Positions 34,701 to 46,209 of a DNA stretch of 64,000 nucleotides are shown here, piece by piece (position 1 is the stretch's first letter; each line of letters starts with the position of its first letter). The DNA comes from Hygrocybe punicea (Eukaryota > Basidiomycota > Agaricomycetes > Agaricales > Hygrophoraceae): NCBI GenBank assembly GCA_963556145.1, contig OY744466.1:434001-498000 (forward strand). The letters are read 5' to 3'. Below the pieces are notes generated by a model. That model had not been told where the DNA came from and ran no database searches. It saw only the letters and a list, made by a program, of their open reading frames with translations. The position numbers and the translations under genes are program-made.

Positions 34701-37700
34701 GATTGGTGGCGACCTAAAAAGAAAAGACAAAGTCAGAAAGCTGTTTACACAAATAGTCAATTCACTCACCTCCAAAATGGAAATTGGTGCTCCAATGGCT
34801 TCATTATATGTCCTTGGAAATCCTGATCACTACACCAGTCATAAATTCGTGCCATTCTTTTGGAGATCTTATGTTAAAGAGGTTATCAGTGCATGGTCTG
34901 ATGAAGAAATTCCTAATATATGTGAAGACCAAAATAATGCACAAAAGGTTGTTATTGGTAAGAATAATGGCGCATACATTGGACTTTCCAAAGTAAATAA
35001 TTATATGTTCAGACCCGCCTTGTATGATAATGTATCACTGTATGACTGGATACGTCTTGCCACTATGGAACCAAAGAAAAGACGCACCAAAACAAAGACC
35101 AAAAGGGCCAGAAAAGAACCAGTGCAAAACCAAATTTTTGACAATCTAGGCTGTGATGATTTGTCTGACTCTTGCACTGAACCTACTAATGTTGACTATT
35201 CCAGTGATGACAACTTGTCTGATGTCGTTGATAATGATATACTCATGGAGATAGATGAAATTCCAAAACCTGATAGTTTGAGTAGACATGCAGGCACAGA
35301 AATAGCTGATAAAACAAATGAAGTTGATCTTAATAAATTGACAAAATTTGAAAATGATTATACTTTACATTCCAATCATCCACAATATCTTACCCACCAT
35401 GCCAAAATGAAAGGGAATGATCCTTTCATAGTTCCTAATTTTATTCCGAACACTTTGCCAAGGGCTGACCGTGGTGATCGAGAATATTATTGTTGTACAA
35501 TGTTAACGTTTTTCAAGCCATGGAGAAGTGGCAAAGAACTCAAAAGTAAATTACAAACATGGGATAATGCTTTTATAGACCACGAGTTTTCTAAAAAAGA
35601 ACTAGAGATCATGAAATACTTTGGTCTGCGGTATGAATGTTTGGATGCAAGAGATGATTTCTCTGCTAAACGTCAGAAGAATAATACTGCAAATATAAGG
35701 TATTCATGGGCGACCTCAAACGGTCTTGATGAACTGGATGACATGCACAATGCTGAATTTGCATTTAATGGCGACGACTTCAACAACAATATTGATGAAG
35801 ACAATAATGACACGGAAATACTCCTGAAACTTGGTCAAAAAGGACAAAAAAGGAAAGATCAAATGCTGATAACTGAAAGAACTTTGAAAAGGTCAGGGTG
35901 GCTCGATGATTGTATTGATGGTACCCCAGATATAGGACCGTTGATACCTATAGAACCACCTGTAGTACAATCAGCAAAATTGTGGAGAACTGCAGTCCTT
36001 GCAAAGAAAAAGGAAATCATCAATGACAGAAATAAAAATTTACCAACAAACACAGCAACCATAAATAAATTGGGAAATTTTCAATATAATGATGTCAAGA
36101 TAGTGGATGCAGCATACATCAACCATATGTTTATTCCTGCAAACAGAGCTGATCGTCATCTTATTGATGTAACTATCAATGATTACAAGTTGAACACTGA
36201 CCAAAAGAGAGCATTTCATATCATTGCGAATCACTCTACCTTGATTAACGGTTCTGATAAGCTACGCATGTATCTTGGTGGGATGGCAGGCACAGGGAAA
36301 TCACAAGTCATCAAAGCATTGACTAGTTTTTTTGGTAAACACAACGAAAATCATCGATTTGTGGTTCTTGCACCAACCGGTGGTGCTGCTGCCCTTGTAA
36401 ATGGATCCACATATCACTCCATTCTTGGAATTAATCAGGGAGGATCATCTCGTTCCCTTGCACAAGTACGTGCCAATCTTGATGGTGTGGATTACATTTT
36501 CATTGATGAGGTGTCAATGTTATCTTGCAGAGATATGTATAAAATCAGTGCTCAGTGTGCAAAAGCACGTGGTGTTTATGATGAACCCTTTGGTGGCATT
36601 AATATGATATTTGCAGGAGATTTTGGCCAACTTCCACCAGCTATGAGTGGTGCTCCTTTATACTCTGGAACCATTGGTGTCCAAATCAATTCCAGTCAAA
36701 CTATAGCAAATCAGGAAGCGGCTATAGGCAAAGCTCTTTGGCATCAAATAACAACAGTTGTTATATTACGTGAAAATATGAGACAAACCAATCAGTCAGA
36801 AGAAGATGTCCAACTGAGGCTTGCTTTGGAAAACATGAGATACAAAGCATGTACTCCCAAAGATATTGCATTTCTTCGTACTCGTGTTGCAGGAAAAGGT
36901 CCAAATGATCCAAAATTAGCCCAAAAGAAATTCAGGAATGTGTCAGTTATAACTGCATTGAATGCACAAAAAGACAAAATCAATGAACTTGGTATTCAAC
37001 GTTTTGCTGCTGAAAATAGGAGACCATTAACATCATTCTATTCCATAGACAGATGGAATGATCCTACTAGTTCCAATAGCAAAAGAAAATCTCATCACAT
37101 GTCAACAATTTTGGATCCTATTCGACACACAAAGATATTGGAACCTTCACTCCAAAAGCTACTTTGGAGCCAACCACATGCATCATCCTCTGATCATATA
37201 CCAGGAAGATTGGACTTATGTGTAGGCATGCCAGTGATGCTGAGGAACAATGATGCAACAGAGTGCTGCATTACCAAAGGAGCAGAGGGCATAGTTGTGG
37301 GTTGGCAGAGTGCAATAGGTCCTGAGCAACAAACTGTACTGGACACTTTATTTGTCAGATTATTGAATCCTCCAAAAAAAATTAACATAGAAGGACTTCC
37401 TGAAAATGTTGTGCCGATTACAAAACATGTCACTTCCACCATGTGCTCATTACCCAATGATGATGTGATATCTTTGTCAAGAGAACAAGTGTTGGTACTA
37501 CCTAATTTTGCAATGACTGATTATGCATGTCAAGGACGTACTCGTCCTAACAATGTAGTTGACCTCAGTAGTTGTAGAAACCACCAATCCTATTATACTT
37601 GCTTATCAAGAAGTGCTTCTGCAGCAGGAACTATCATCATGCAAGGCTTTGATCCTAAAGTAATTACTGGGGGTGCTTCTGGATATCTCAGGCAGGAATT

Positions 37701-38919
37701 CAGAGAATTAGAACTGCTTGATGAGATTACCAAACTGAAATATCAAGGACTCTTACCAGACCATGTCAAGGGAGATCAGCGAAATTCTATCATTGATCAA
37801 TTTAGAAAATGGAAAGGAAAGTCATATATTCCAAAAAACATTCATCATGCTATCGCATGGAAAGCCACGGAGCAACTAAATCAATACACAACACAGCCCT
37901 CTCCATGGCAATTAATTAAACATATGAACAAAAATCAAAAGGCAGATTTCAGAAACCTCAACTTTGTTCCTGCAAAAGGAACTGTTCCAATCACTGTCAC
38001 TCATAAAAATTCGATGGCCAATGTATTGCAAAATAAAAAACGAAAATTACAACAAGTTGTAAGTTCATCTTCCATAGTGAAAAAAAGACGAAAAACAAGT
38101 ACTATTGAATTAAATGAACCAAAAGGGTTTATATGGGATGCGGAAGATTGGAGCTGTGCTTATGATTCACTCTTTACAATATTACTAGCAATATGGAATG
38201 AAGATCCATCAAGTTGGAAAAAAAGATTCAATAGCATCAATGAAATATTAAAGATTTTGAGCTTAGGATTCAAACGATCCAAGAATCACACAACAGATTT
38301 AGAAACAGTTAGAAATACAATCAGACATTTATTGCATCAAGATAAACCCGAAATATTTCCTTATGGTCAAGTTGGCATTGCCATAAGTGATTTGGCCCAT
38401 TATATAATGAAAGCAAATGAACCAATGACTTCAACTTGTCTTAAATGTATCAATTGTGAAAACATAACCATTCTGGAAAATGATAGATGTGACGCCATCT
38501 TTCATTGTTCATATTCATTTTCTGGAACAATCTCAACATGTCTTGCTCAAATCATAGTTAATAGACAACGGCACAAATGTCAATTGTGTTGGGGAGAGAT
38601 TACTAAATTTATTGCATTTAACAAAATTCCACCTCTAATCATGTTTACAGTTGACTCTATTGAGAATTTAATAATTAGTCAAGTTATAAACTTGTCAATT
38701 GATGACATATCCACTGCTTACACATTGAGAGGAATTGTGTACTTTGGTGATGCACATTTTACTGCCCGCATATTCATCAACAGTATGGTATGGTTTCATG
38801 ATGGTATATCAACCAGATCAATTTGCATTAATGAAGGTGATATAGATAACTTTTCAAATATTAATTTATTGTCATGTAATGGTAATAATGCTGTACTGTT
38901 TATATATGCTCAATCTTAA
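31722..38919 (+). CDS. Helitron A Rep-helicase (RepHel) with C-terminal cysteine-protease-like domain; one frameshift
   Basis: Catalyses rolling-circle transposition. The frame 31722-32067 (MLWTTLCFIIRH) joins the 2284-codon frame at 32065, but an extra T (GGTTGAAAT against GGTGAAAT in copy B) at about 32068 breaks it here. Numbering from 32065: Helitron_like_N region at about residues 380-720 (MFPCLFPYGLGG; HUH motif HLH at 660-662); AYITDYITK near 853 with the candidate catalytic Tyr; PIF1-type helicase with Walker A GMAGTGKS (about 1405), Walker B FIDEVSM (about 1478), GDFGQLPP (about 1518) and CQGRTRPNNVV. After basic linkers comes DWSCAYDSLF with a candidate nucleophile Cys2031, zinc-type pairs CLKCINC and CQLC, and GDAHFTARIF with His2231. 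This resembles a deubiquitinase-like peptidase; the assignment is by motif only. Typical fungal RepHels are shorter. Confidence 0.85.
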
Positions 38920-38956
38920 TATGTGTTCTCTTGCTAAAAGAAGGGACGAGTAACAT

Positions 38957-38988
38957 GCCATGCAAAGCAATGGCCCACACCCCACTAG
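38957..38988 (+). other. Helitron A 3' terminal hairpin and CTAG end
   Basis: GCCATGC-AAA-GCAATGGC folds into a stem with one bulged A and an AAA loop. Ten nt later the element ends CTAG. The same structure ends Helitron B, with G to T in the loop-side arm. Confidence 0.85.
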
Positions 38989-41642
38989 TTATGTACATTT
39001 AATCGCAATAAAAGATCATCTACAACATCTTGAAACCTTTGCCACCATGTTGATCTTTTGTTGTGATATTGACAATTCATGGAACAATTATATGATGGTG
39101 GATCTGGCATGACACATGTTGGTGGTTGATATTCAGGTTTCAACATTGTCTGTTCCATTTTCTGTGATACCTCATCTTTAGAACCTGTCATGAATTGTCC
39201 TACACACAAACTTTCCAAATATTCCACTAATCTTTTCTGAAAGTCAGAATTTTCACCCATAATTTTGTCACGTATTTCCTGAGGTGTAAGGCATCCCTTT
39301 ATCCACAACAGCATATGAAGATGCAAGGTAAGACGACCTTGTTCCTCTACCGTTGCATAATAACCTGATGTGTTTCCATACAGGCCAGGATGAGATTCAT
39401 TTATTCCTAATATATGTTTGATGAACATTTCAGTAGTAAAGTGAAAAAAGCAGGCTCCAGCAACTGGATTGTTTGCAATTAGTTTGTAACAATCCTGGGG
39501 TAGACGTAGTTTAGGATAAAACTTTTCTTTGTTGTCAGCATAATATAAGCATAGTGGGTGATTGATGTCTGCAGGTGCAAAAGTGATAAACCAAGTCGGA
39601 GCACCAATATAGGATATCAGAGACCAAATCTCATTTCGCATGTATTTCTTGTTAGTAATTGAACCTTTGACCTGACCAGCTACGTGATCCAGATCAGAAA
39701 TGAGTTTATAGCATGCTTTCTCTTCTGATGTATCCGGTTTGACTCTATCACCTCTAGATAATCTTTTAGAGAGGTCATCCAAAACAGCTGTATTGATATT
39801 CATCAGGCGATTTGCAATATCGTTGAAATTATGTTTATTAGTCAACAAATATCCTCCGGTTGTACTGTCTTTGATTTGTTCTTGATTGAATGCAATCAAT
39901 GGAAAATAGGGATCGGTTTGAAATCTTTTGTCATGGTACATCAGGAGATGTCTTTTGTGCATCATATCACTGATGCTTAAAACATCATTGTCTATGCTGC
40001 TAATACCACCCAAGCCATATGGAAATAGGCAGGGAAACATCATAGGATATAACTGAGGATTATTAAAGAACGATTCTGGATTTCTAGCATGGCTTATGGC
40101 AAGAACACCACCATGGTCATCTATCAAGTGCTTGGTCGCTCTAGCTATTAATGCCTTTGGACTTGTAATATCTAGATTTTCGCCAGTTATTCCACTAACA
40201 ACAAAGGGACAAGGCCCATCTTCCACACCATCTTCCACTTCATTGTCAAATGCACTAGTGGCTTCTGGTTCCTTATTTGTGTCTGCTGGTCGATATGCAA
40301 CCACAACAGGAATTCCATGATCTGGATATTGTGCTAGATTTTCATAGGAGATATCTAAATCATAGTAATCCATGTGATTCAATTTCAGCCATTCTAAAGC
40401 TGCAGAAACTCGCCTTCGGCGAACCAATAAAGGCGTTCGCTCCATGTCTTCTGGAGTTGGTCTGGCAGGACCAGTGAAAATAAACGCTAGCACTTCATCA
40501 AGTTCTTTAATTGTTGGAGGCAACCGTTGATATATCTTTGGTGTTGGGTTTTGAAACATGATGGCATTTGCTTTCATTTTATGCATCCCAGAGGAGACAC
40601 GAACAATACATTTGTTGTGACGAACACGGGCAATCAAAAGTTGTTCAGCAAATGTTAGATTTTGAAGTTGTGCAGGAATTCTTCCCATCCAAAGTCCATT
40701 CGCCAAAGCATATTTGGGAGTTTGGCCTTTATTCAGACTGAGCACACATGGTTTGCATATCCATTTACATGTGTCATCTAGCACTGGACCTTTGATATCC
40801 TCTATTGGATCAGAACAATGATATCGTTCACATCTTGTGATTCCCATATTGTCTCTAGTTAATATTTTCAGATTAACCTTCGTCTTTGACAATAAAGACA
40901 TGTTTTTCAATGCAACCAATTGACCACATACAGCACACCCACTTTCTTGGAAACATTCAGGTGATGTATCTCTGCACCAGTTGCTGATTATGGTTTCCTT
41001 CAATTCAATAGATGGAGGAGGAGGAGGAAATAATTGCTCATCTGACTCGTCCAATTCTTCTTTCATTTGAGCCTGAGTTTCTTCTTTGCCGCACTCATAT
41101 GTTTCTGTCATTTTTTGTCTTCTGTACCACTGTTTACACAGGTCTTTATGTGATTTAATATCATGCAGATGAAAAATAGAAACATGAGTATCACAAGCTG
41201 AACAATTATGCCTCATTAATGCCACAGATAGATCTTGTCCATGTAATCTTCGTAATGTCTTTGACAAATATATACCATGTATTGTTGTTATTTCACCAAT
41301 ATCCTTCACTGTCAAATTTGGCAGAAGTTCATGTAAAGGCATTTTAACACATGCATATGTTTTTCTATCTTCATATAAAGTGTTGGCTGTTTGTTCATCA
41401 ATATGCCCCACATATTCGAATAATATGTCAGAATCATGGTTGATATTATTAGACGGTAGCATAAAAAATTGAAGAAAGCTAAACTTGAATGTTGGTATTC
41501 GTTTACCACCACCAATGTAGTCATATCTATGAACGAAATTTATATATAAAGATTTAAACAAGTGTCCGAATAAATTCAAATTGAACACAATTATGTTTGA
41601 ACGGCTATGCCGTATTATGAAACATAGTGTGGTCCACAGCAA
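38989..41642 (-). pseudogene. Helitron B RepHel, N-terminal 885 residues, cut at the inversion breakpoint
   Basis: An open frame from MLWTTLCFIIRH to RLNVHN, where homology to Helitron A stops and the sequence runs into the complement of Helitron A's 3' end. Unlike copy A it has no frameshift at the position equivalent to 32068, so the 5' coding part is intact. It includes the HUH motif HLH but lacks the catalytic Tyr and the helicase, which lie at 54063-58000. Residue differences from A include FHLHDIK for FHVHDIK, GACFF for GARFF and TMLKPEY for TMSKPEY; the last two are C-to-T at CpG. Confidence 0.85.
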
Positions 41643-41699
41643 CGTTGCATGTGATAGAGAACTAGTAATACAATGAAATAAATATGTTTTGAAATCATG

Positions 41700-42191
41700 T
41701 CATCTCAATAGCAATCGCATGAGCAATGCTTTGATCATTTTACAACGACATTGGACAGTGATAGGTTTGAGAAGACAATACAAAGCAAAGAGATATTTAG
41801 GAGGTAAGAAATATGTTCTTGCATATTGAATAGAACGTATTCGCATTTTGAAGGCGCTATTTTTAAATGTAGTCCAAACGAATAATGGATCGACTGTCAA
41901 GTTATCTTTTGTTTCTTTTGTTATTCCAATGATCTTTACATATAGTGTTGCATTTATTTGCATCAATATTGTTGCATCACCCTGATCTGGGGCCAACTCA
42001 TGTTCTATGAGTTTTCTTTGAAAAACATCCAATTCTTGGGTCAAGGTCGATATCACAGGACAGGAAATTGGTTCAGGAGAGATATACATAAGTTTGTCTT
42101 GGCATAGTTGTGGAAATAATGTTGCATTTGCAAGGAAATATAGATAAGTCAAACATGCAATGCAGACACGGATGATGTTGTGGGGATTCAT
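41700..42191 (-). CDS. Helitron B ORF1, 163 aa, unknown
   Basis: Same as the copy A ORF1 except Gly to Asp in QELDVFQ. Conservation of length and frame in both copies gives mild support that it is a real protein. Confidence 0.45.
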   Translation of the reverse strand: MNPHNIIRVCIACLTYLYFLANATLFPQLCQDKLMYISPEPISCPVISTLTQELDVFQRKLIEHELAPDQGDATILMQINATLYVKIIGITKETKDNLTVDPLFVWTTFKNSAFKMRIRSIQYARTYFLPPKYLFALYCLLKPITVQCRCKMIKALLMRLLLR

Positions 42192-43280
42192 GAGGATTTG
42201 TGACAGTAAGAGGAAACACCGCCCATTTAACTAGTCAAGTGGTTCGGATCATGAATAACAATTAACACAATGGGATTGATCATATGACATTATATTATTT
42301 GTAAGCTTTTCCCAAAACACCATAAGGCGTGCCTGAATCTTTAGAAATCTGTGTTTACTTTTTTTATTCCATTCTATGTTCCTGTGACATGCCTTGATAC
42401 AGGCCAAAAATGCATCTGTATCATGAATAGCTGCCTTACGATCTTATTAGGGGTCTGGCTGACAAGACATTGATCAAACCGACTGAGAAGAACAATGGTA
42501 CCCCCCTTTTAAGATATTTTGTGGATTTAATCTTCAGAGTCTCAGTGATATTTATTTCTAGCTTGCTCAACAGACAAAACAGGTATTGAAGTTGAGCAAC
42601 CAGGCTGTTTGACAACTGTGCATATTTGACAATTGCTTGGTAATTCATGGAAATTATCATTGTTCTTCATCCTTGTCAGAAATACATTGTCATTTTTATG
42701 GAGCTGTACGTATCATTCCCACACAAGTATACTGTATTATTCTGGTACCAAAGAGTCATAGCTCCCCTTGGAGTGACAGTTATATCTTCCACTACAAGAG
42801 GGGGTTTTGTTACTCTTGTATCATTGTATCCTCATTTAATAGGTCCATAAAGTTCGTGATTCTGGTTTCTTACATATATTCAATTTGAATTTTCATTAGC
42901 CCGAATGAGAGTCATCTCAGGTTGTCCTTCTCAAGTTGAGTGTGTAGGTGGTTGTACAACTGAACTGAAAGTAATGCATTCACCAGGATATATTTTAGAC
43001 AAACAGATTTTCAGTCAACAAGATTGATGCCTTATGCTGTATCTATGCTCACTATCATGCTCAATTCTTATGGTCATAGGACAGTAACACAAACCATTTT
43101 TAACGGAGCAAAAAGAAATACATATATAGAAACTGTACAAATGTTAATAGTAGCGATGTATGAGGAGGACATTTGAGGGCACAGATTGTCACCAAGTTTC
43201 CAGAAATCAACGACTGGGATACAGTCTTTTTAGTCAAATATAATGAATACTCCACAAAAGAAGGACTTACTCCTCCGAAA
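42192..43280. other. Spacer between Helitron B ORF1 and gene X copy B
   Basis: Mirror of 30085-31172; no gene recognised. The Helitron 5' end may lie here. Confidence 0.35.
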
Positions 43281-45204
43281 TTAAGGCCCGGGATCAAGTT
43301 TGGATGTCGATGGCTTGGGAGATAAAGGCCTCGTTTGGCTTGGAGTAATGGAGAGTAGGATTTCGGGTGGAACGATGTTGCTCCAATCCACATCCATTGA
43401 TGAAGCGCTGGGCTCTGCAGGGGTCGATGACTGGTGGCGTGACGATGCACGCGTATTGGGACGGAATCCTAGGACATGGAGAAGATCAGAATTGGAATAT
43501 ATACAGCCTATGATGTAATGTTGAAATACATACCCGGAGTCGGAGACTTCTTCGGTGGGTTCACCAGGTTGAGTTTCTCTACGATAATGCCCGCTTGCTC
43601 CGAAGCAACATCCAATTTCCTCCTCTTTGCCATCTCGCCATCCTCGTGACCATCGCTGGGAGACATCTTTTCAGGTTCGGGAGATCCGTCATCGTTGTCC
43701 ATGGTTATATCATTATCAACATCCAACAACCCCGCCCACTCTGGTCCTAAAATGTCCAACTTCGCGGATTCCGGTGCCACAACATCCGGCTCGGGGGCGA
43801 TGGGTGGCTTAATCTCCATTGTCAATTTCTCTGATGCCGATTGCCGGGTTGTGCGCGACGACCCAATTTCAACAGCGACTGCGAGATGTCAGTGCATTAA
43901 TCATAACAAGGTGAGCAACGTACGCATTTGGGCCTTAGACCGCTTCTTCTTTACCGGGGCTACGTCCTCCTCCATCTTTATGTCGTCTATACATGAATAA
44001 ATGTGTTGGATCATCGTTTTGATATTCGGAATTCAATAACTCACCCTCATCGTCGTCCTCGGCTTTGGACTTGATTGTGCGCTCTGTCATGATGAAGGGT
44101 TTGCATGTATGACAATCACAGACAATGAAAGTACTTACTGGACTTGGGCTTGGGCTTGGGCTTCTTTTTGTCCTTCTCGGACGAATTGTCTGCGCCACCT
44201 GAATATTCAATAGATCTATACACCACTATGGTTGAAAATTTGTACAAACCAGCAGAAGATGCCTTCTGTTTTTTGACCGATTTTGACTTGGCTTTGCCCT
44301 TGCCCTTGCCCTGGGCAACTGGCTCCTCTGCAAATGTATTATATCATTAGCACAATCACACATGTAATTCTAGATCACACCTTCATCATCATCCGCCACA
44401 TCAGAATCGACGAGGACACTATGTCCTTTACACCAAGCAATAACATGACCGATGATCTCGAGCTTTGTGGCGTCCGGAAGCCCACCGAATGACCAATTTG
44501 CCAAGGTTCCGCTGTGCCATGCTGGCACGGATTCGTCGTATTTTGCCCAATCTATGATGCCAGACGTGAGAATTCATTTGGCCATAAATACATATATACT
44601 TACCTAGATCCTCGGGCTTGATCTCGGTGTTCACAGCGCCATGTTGAATCAAAGCCGATGGAGAATGTTTCCCGACATAAAATTCTTTCAGGAGCCAATC
44701 ATCGAAGATCTTGCTTCGCCAGTCACGGGTAACCTCGTTTGCCCGTTTCGCCACCAAGACTTCTGCCCAAATTTCGTCCATGACGGTGTCGGTATACTTG
44801 AGGTAATCCCGAAGTGAATCGGTCCCTTCCTTATCATTTTTGACGTAGTCCGGCGAGTAGTTGGGTGCCTTGTTGTATGCGATGGCTGCTGTCGCATAGA
44901 TGTACATAACCATTTGATAAATCAAGCGACGGAGCGGTTCCTCGTATCGTTCGGGGATTTCACGCCATAACTCACCTCGGGCGGTGGCATCGTGGGGGTG
45001 TGTCTTCAGTACATAGAGATTACGAGAAAATACGGGAATGGTGCCAGATTCCTTGTTGGGTGCCGGAATCTTGGGCGGGACCATGTACTGGATTTGGAAG
45101 ATGCGATGTAGCTCCTGCAGCTTTTTGGGCGGCGCATCAGGCCAGTACTTGAAGGCGGCGGGATTGACAGCGGGAGTCAAGGTTTTGACGACTGGCAAGG
45201 ACAT
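43281..45204 (-). CDS. Gene X copy B: uncharacterised ~514-aa protein
   Basis: Same eight-exon layout and identical genomic length (1924 nt) as copy A, on the other strand. All donors read GT, including GCGTACG at the sixth, which is lost in copy A, so this is the better gene model. It starts MSLPVVKTLTPAV. Differences from A include Ser to Leu at residue 9 and Asp to Val in QMVMYIYAT. Globular N-terminal half, basic/acidic disordered C-terminal half with lysine-rich runs. No domain recognised; nuclear location is a guess from composition. Confidence 0.7.
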
Positions 45205-46209
45205 GGTAGATGAAATAAAAGTTTTTGGTCGACGTGTGAGGCGATTTGAGAGCAAAAGAAAAGGGCGGATTTATTACTCAACGCTCCAGACTATGAATAC
45301 GGATGTCACGACCACGTGACCAGATCAATCGCCACATGTTTGACCTCATGTTCGGCTTCTTTGCATGCATAAACAACAGATCTATTTATTTATGTTTTTG
45401 ATGTGGCTCGAGCTTAGAAGTTGTCCAAAGCTAGTAATTGCACGCAGAAAACCGACATGTGCAGCATATGGAATATTTTCCAGTTGGTAAGGCGATAAAT
45501 CGAGTTAATTCGTTCGATGAATATTCACGGACTGGTCCGTTGACGGAAAAGCACAACAAGTCTGACTTGTTGGATGGATGTAGAAGGACTAGATATACTA
45601 CAACAAACATGTTGTTTGGTGTGTTCGGTCACCGGACATGTTTGGTGGATGTCAATGTACGACTAGATATACTACACCGAACACATCGAACATGTTCGGT
45701 GTGTTCGGTGTGATATATCTAGTCACAACCGTTGGTTGACATCCACCGAACATCTCCACCGAACACACCGAACATGTTCGATGTGTTTGGTGTGGTATAT
45801 CCGGTCACAACCGTTGGTTGACATCCACCGAACATCTCCACCGAACACACCGAACATGTTCGATGTGTTCGGTGTGGTATATCCGGTCACAACCGTTGGT
45901 TGACATCCACCGAACATCTCCACCGAACACACCGAACACGTCCGATCTGTTCGGTGGATATTGCTCTTTCAAGACATTTAAATGATTCCATTGCTGATCA
46001 ACGTGTTTGGCACGTGTTCGTTGTTTTATCATTGCCACTCTTGTCAGGTGACATAATTCCGACGTCTTATAATTAGAAGGTTTGTGGAATCATCACCACC
46101 CGCTATCAACCACCCTGAAAGTAATCAATCATTAAGGTATTGATGTATTAATGATATCTGTGTCTGTTCCTCATACCACCCATCCGAAATCCTGCCTAGG
46201 TCCACAAAC
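45205..46209. promoter_or_regulatory. Divergent promoter region between gene X copy B and gene Y
   Basis: About 1 kb between two outward-facing genes, carrying the expanded 82-bp VNTR. Any effect of the repeats on either gene is inference. Confidence 0.5.
45712..45957. repeat. 82-bp VNTR, three units, with CGAACATGTTCG palindrome
   Basis: The unit includes GGTATATCCGGTCACAACCG, TTGGTTGACATCCACCGAAC, ATCTCCACCGAACACACCGA and ACATGTTCGATGTGTTCGG. Starts at about 45712, 45794 and 45876. The corresponding place in unit A has none of these full units. Units are nearly identical, pointing to recent expansion. Confidence 0.9.

Larger units (their letters stand above)
31173..38988 (+). mobile_element. 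Helitron A (rolling-circle transposon)
   Basis: Defined by a RepHel gene, an upstream small ORF and a precise 3' end: an 18-nt hairpin (38957-38974), a 10-nt spacer and CTAG at 38985-38988, followed by T as expected for insertion at A/T. The 5' start given is only the first ORF; the true TC end lies further upstream and could lie upstream of gene X, since the duplicated unit includes it. Confidence 0.85.

Noticed and set aside
45723..46038. Repeat-peptide ORFs on minus strand
   Set aside because: Produced by the 82-bp VNTR staying open in one frame; absent from unit A.
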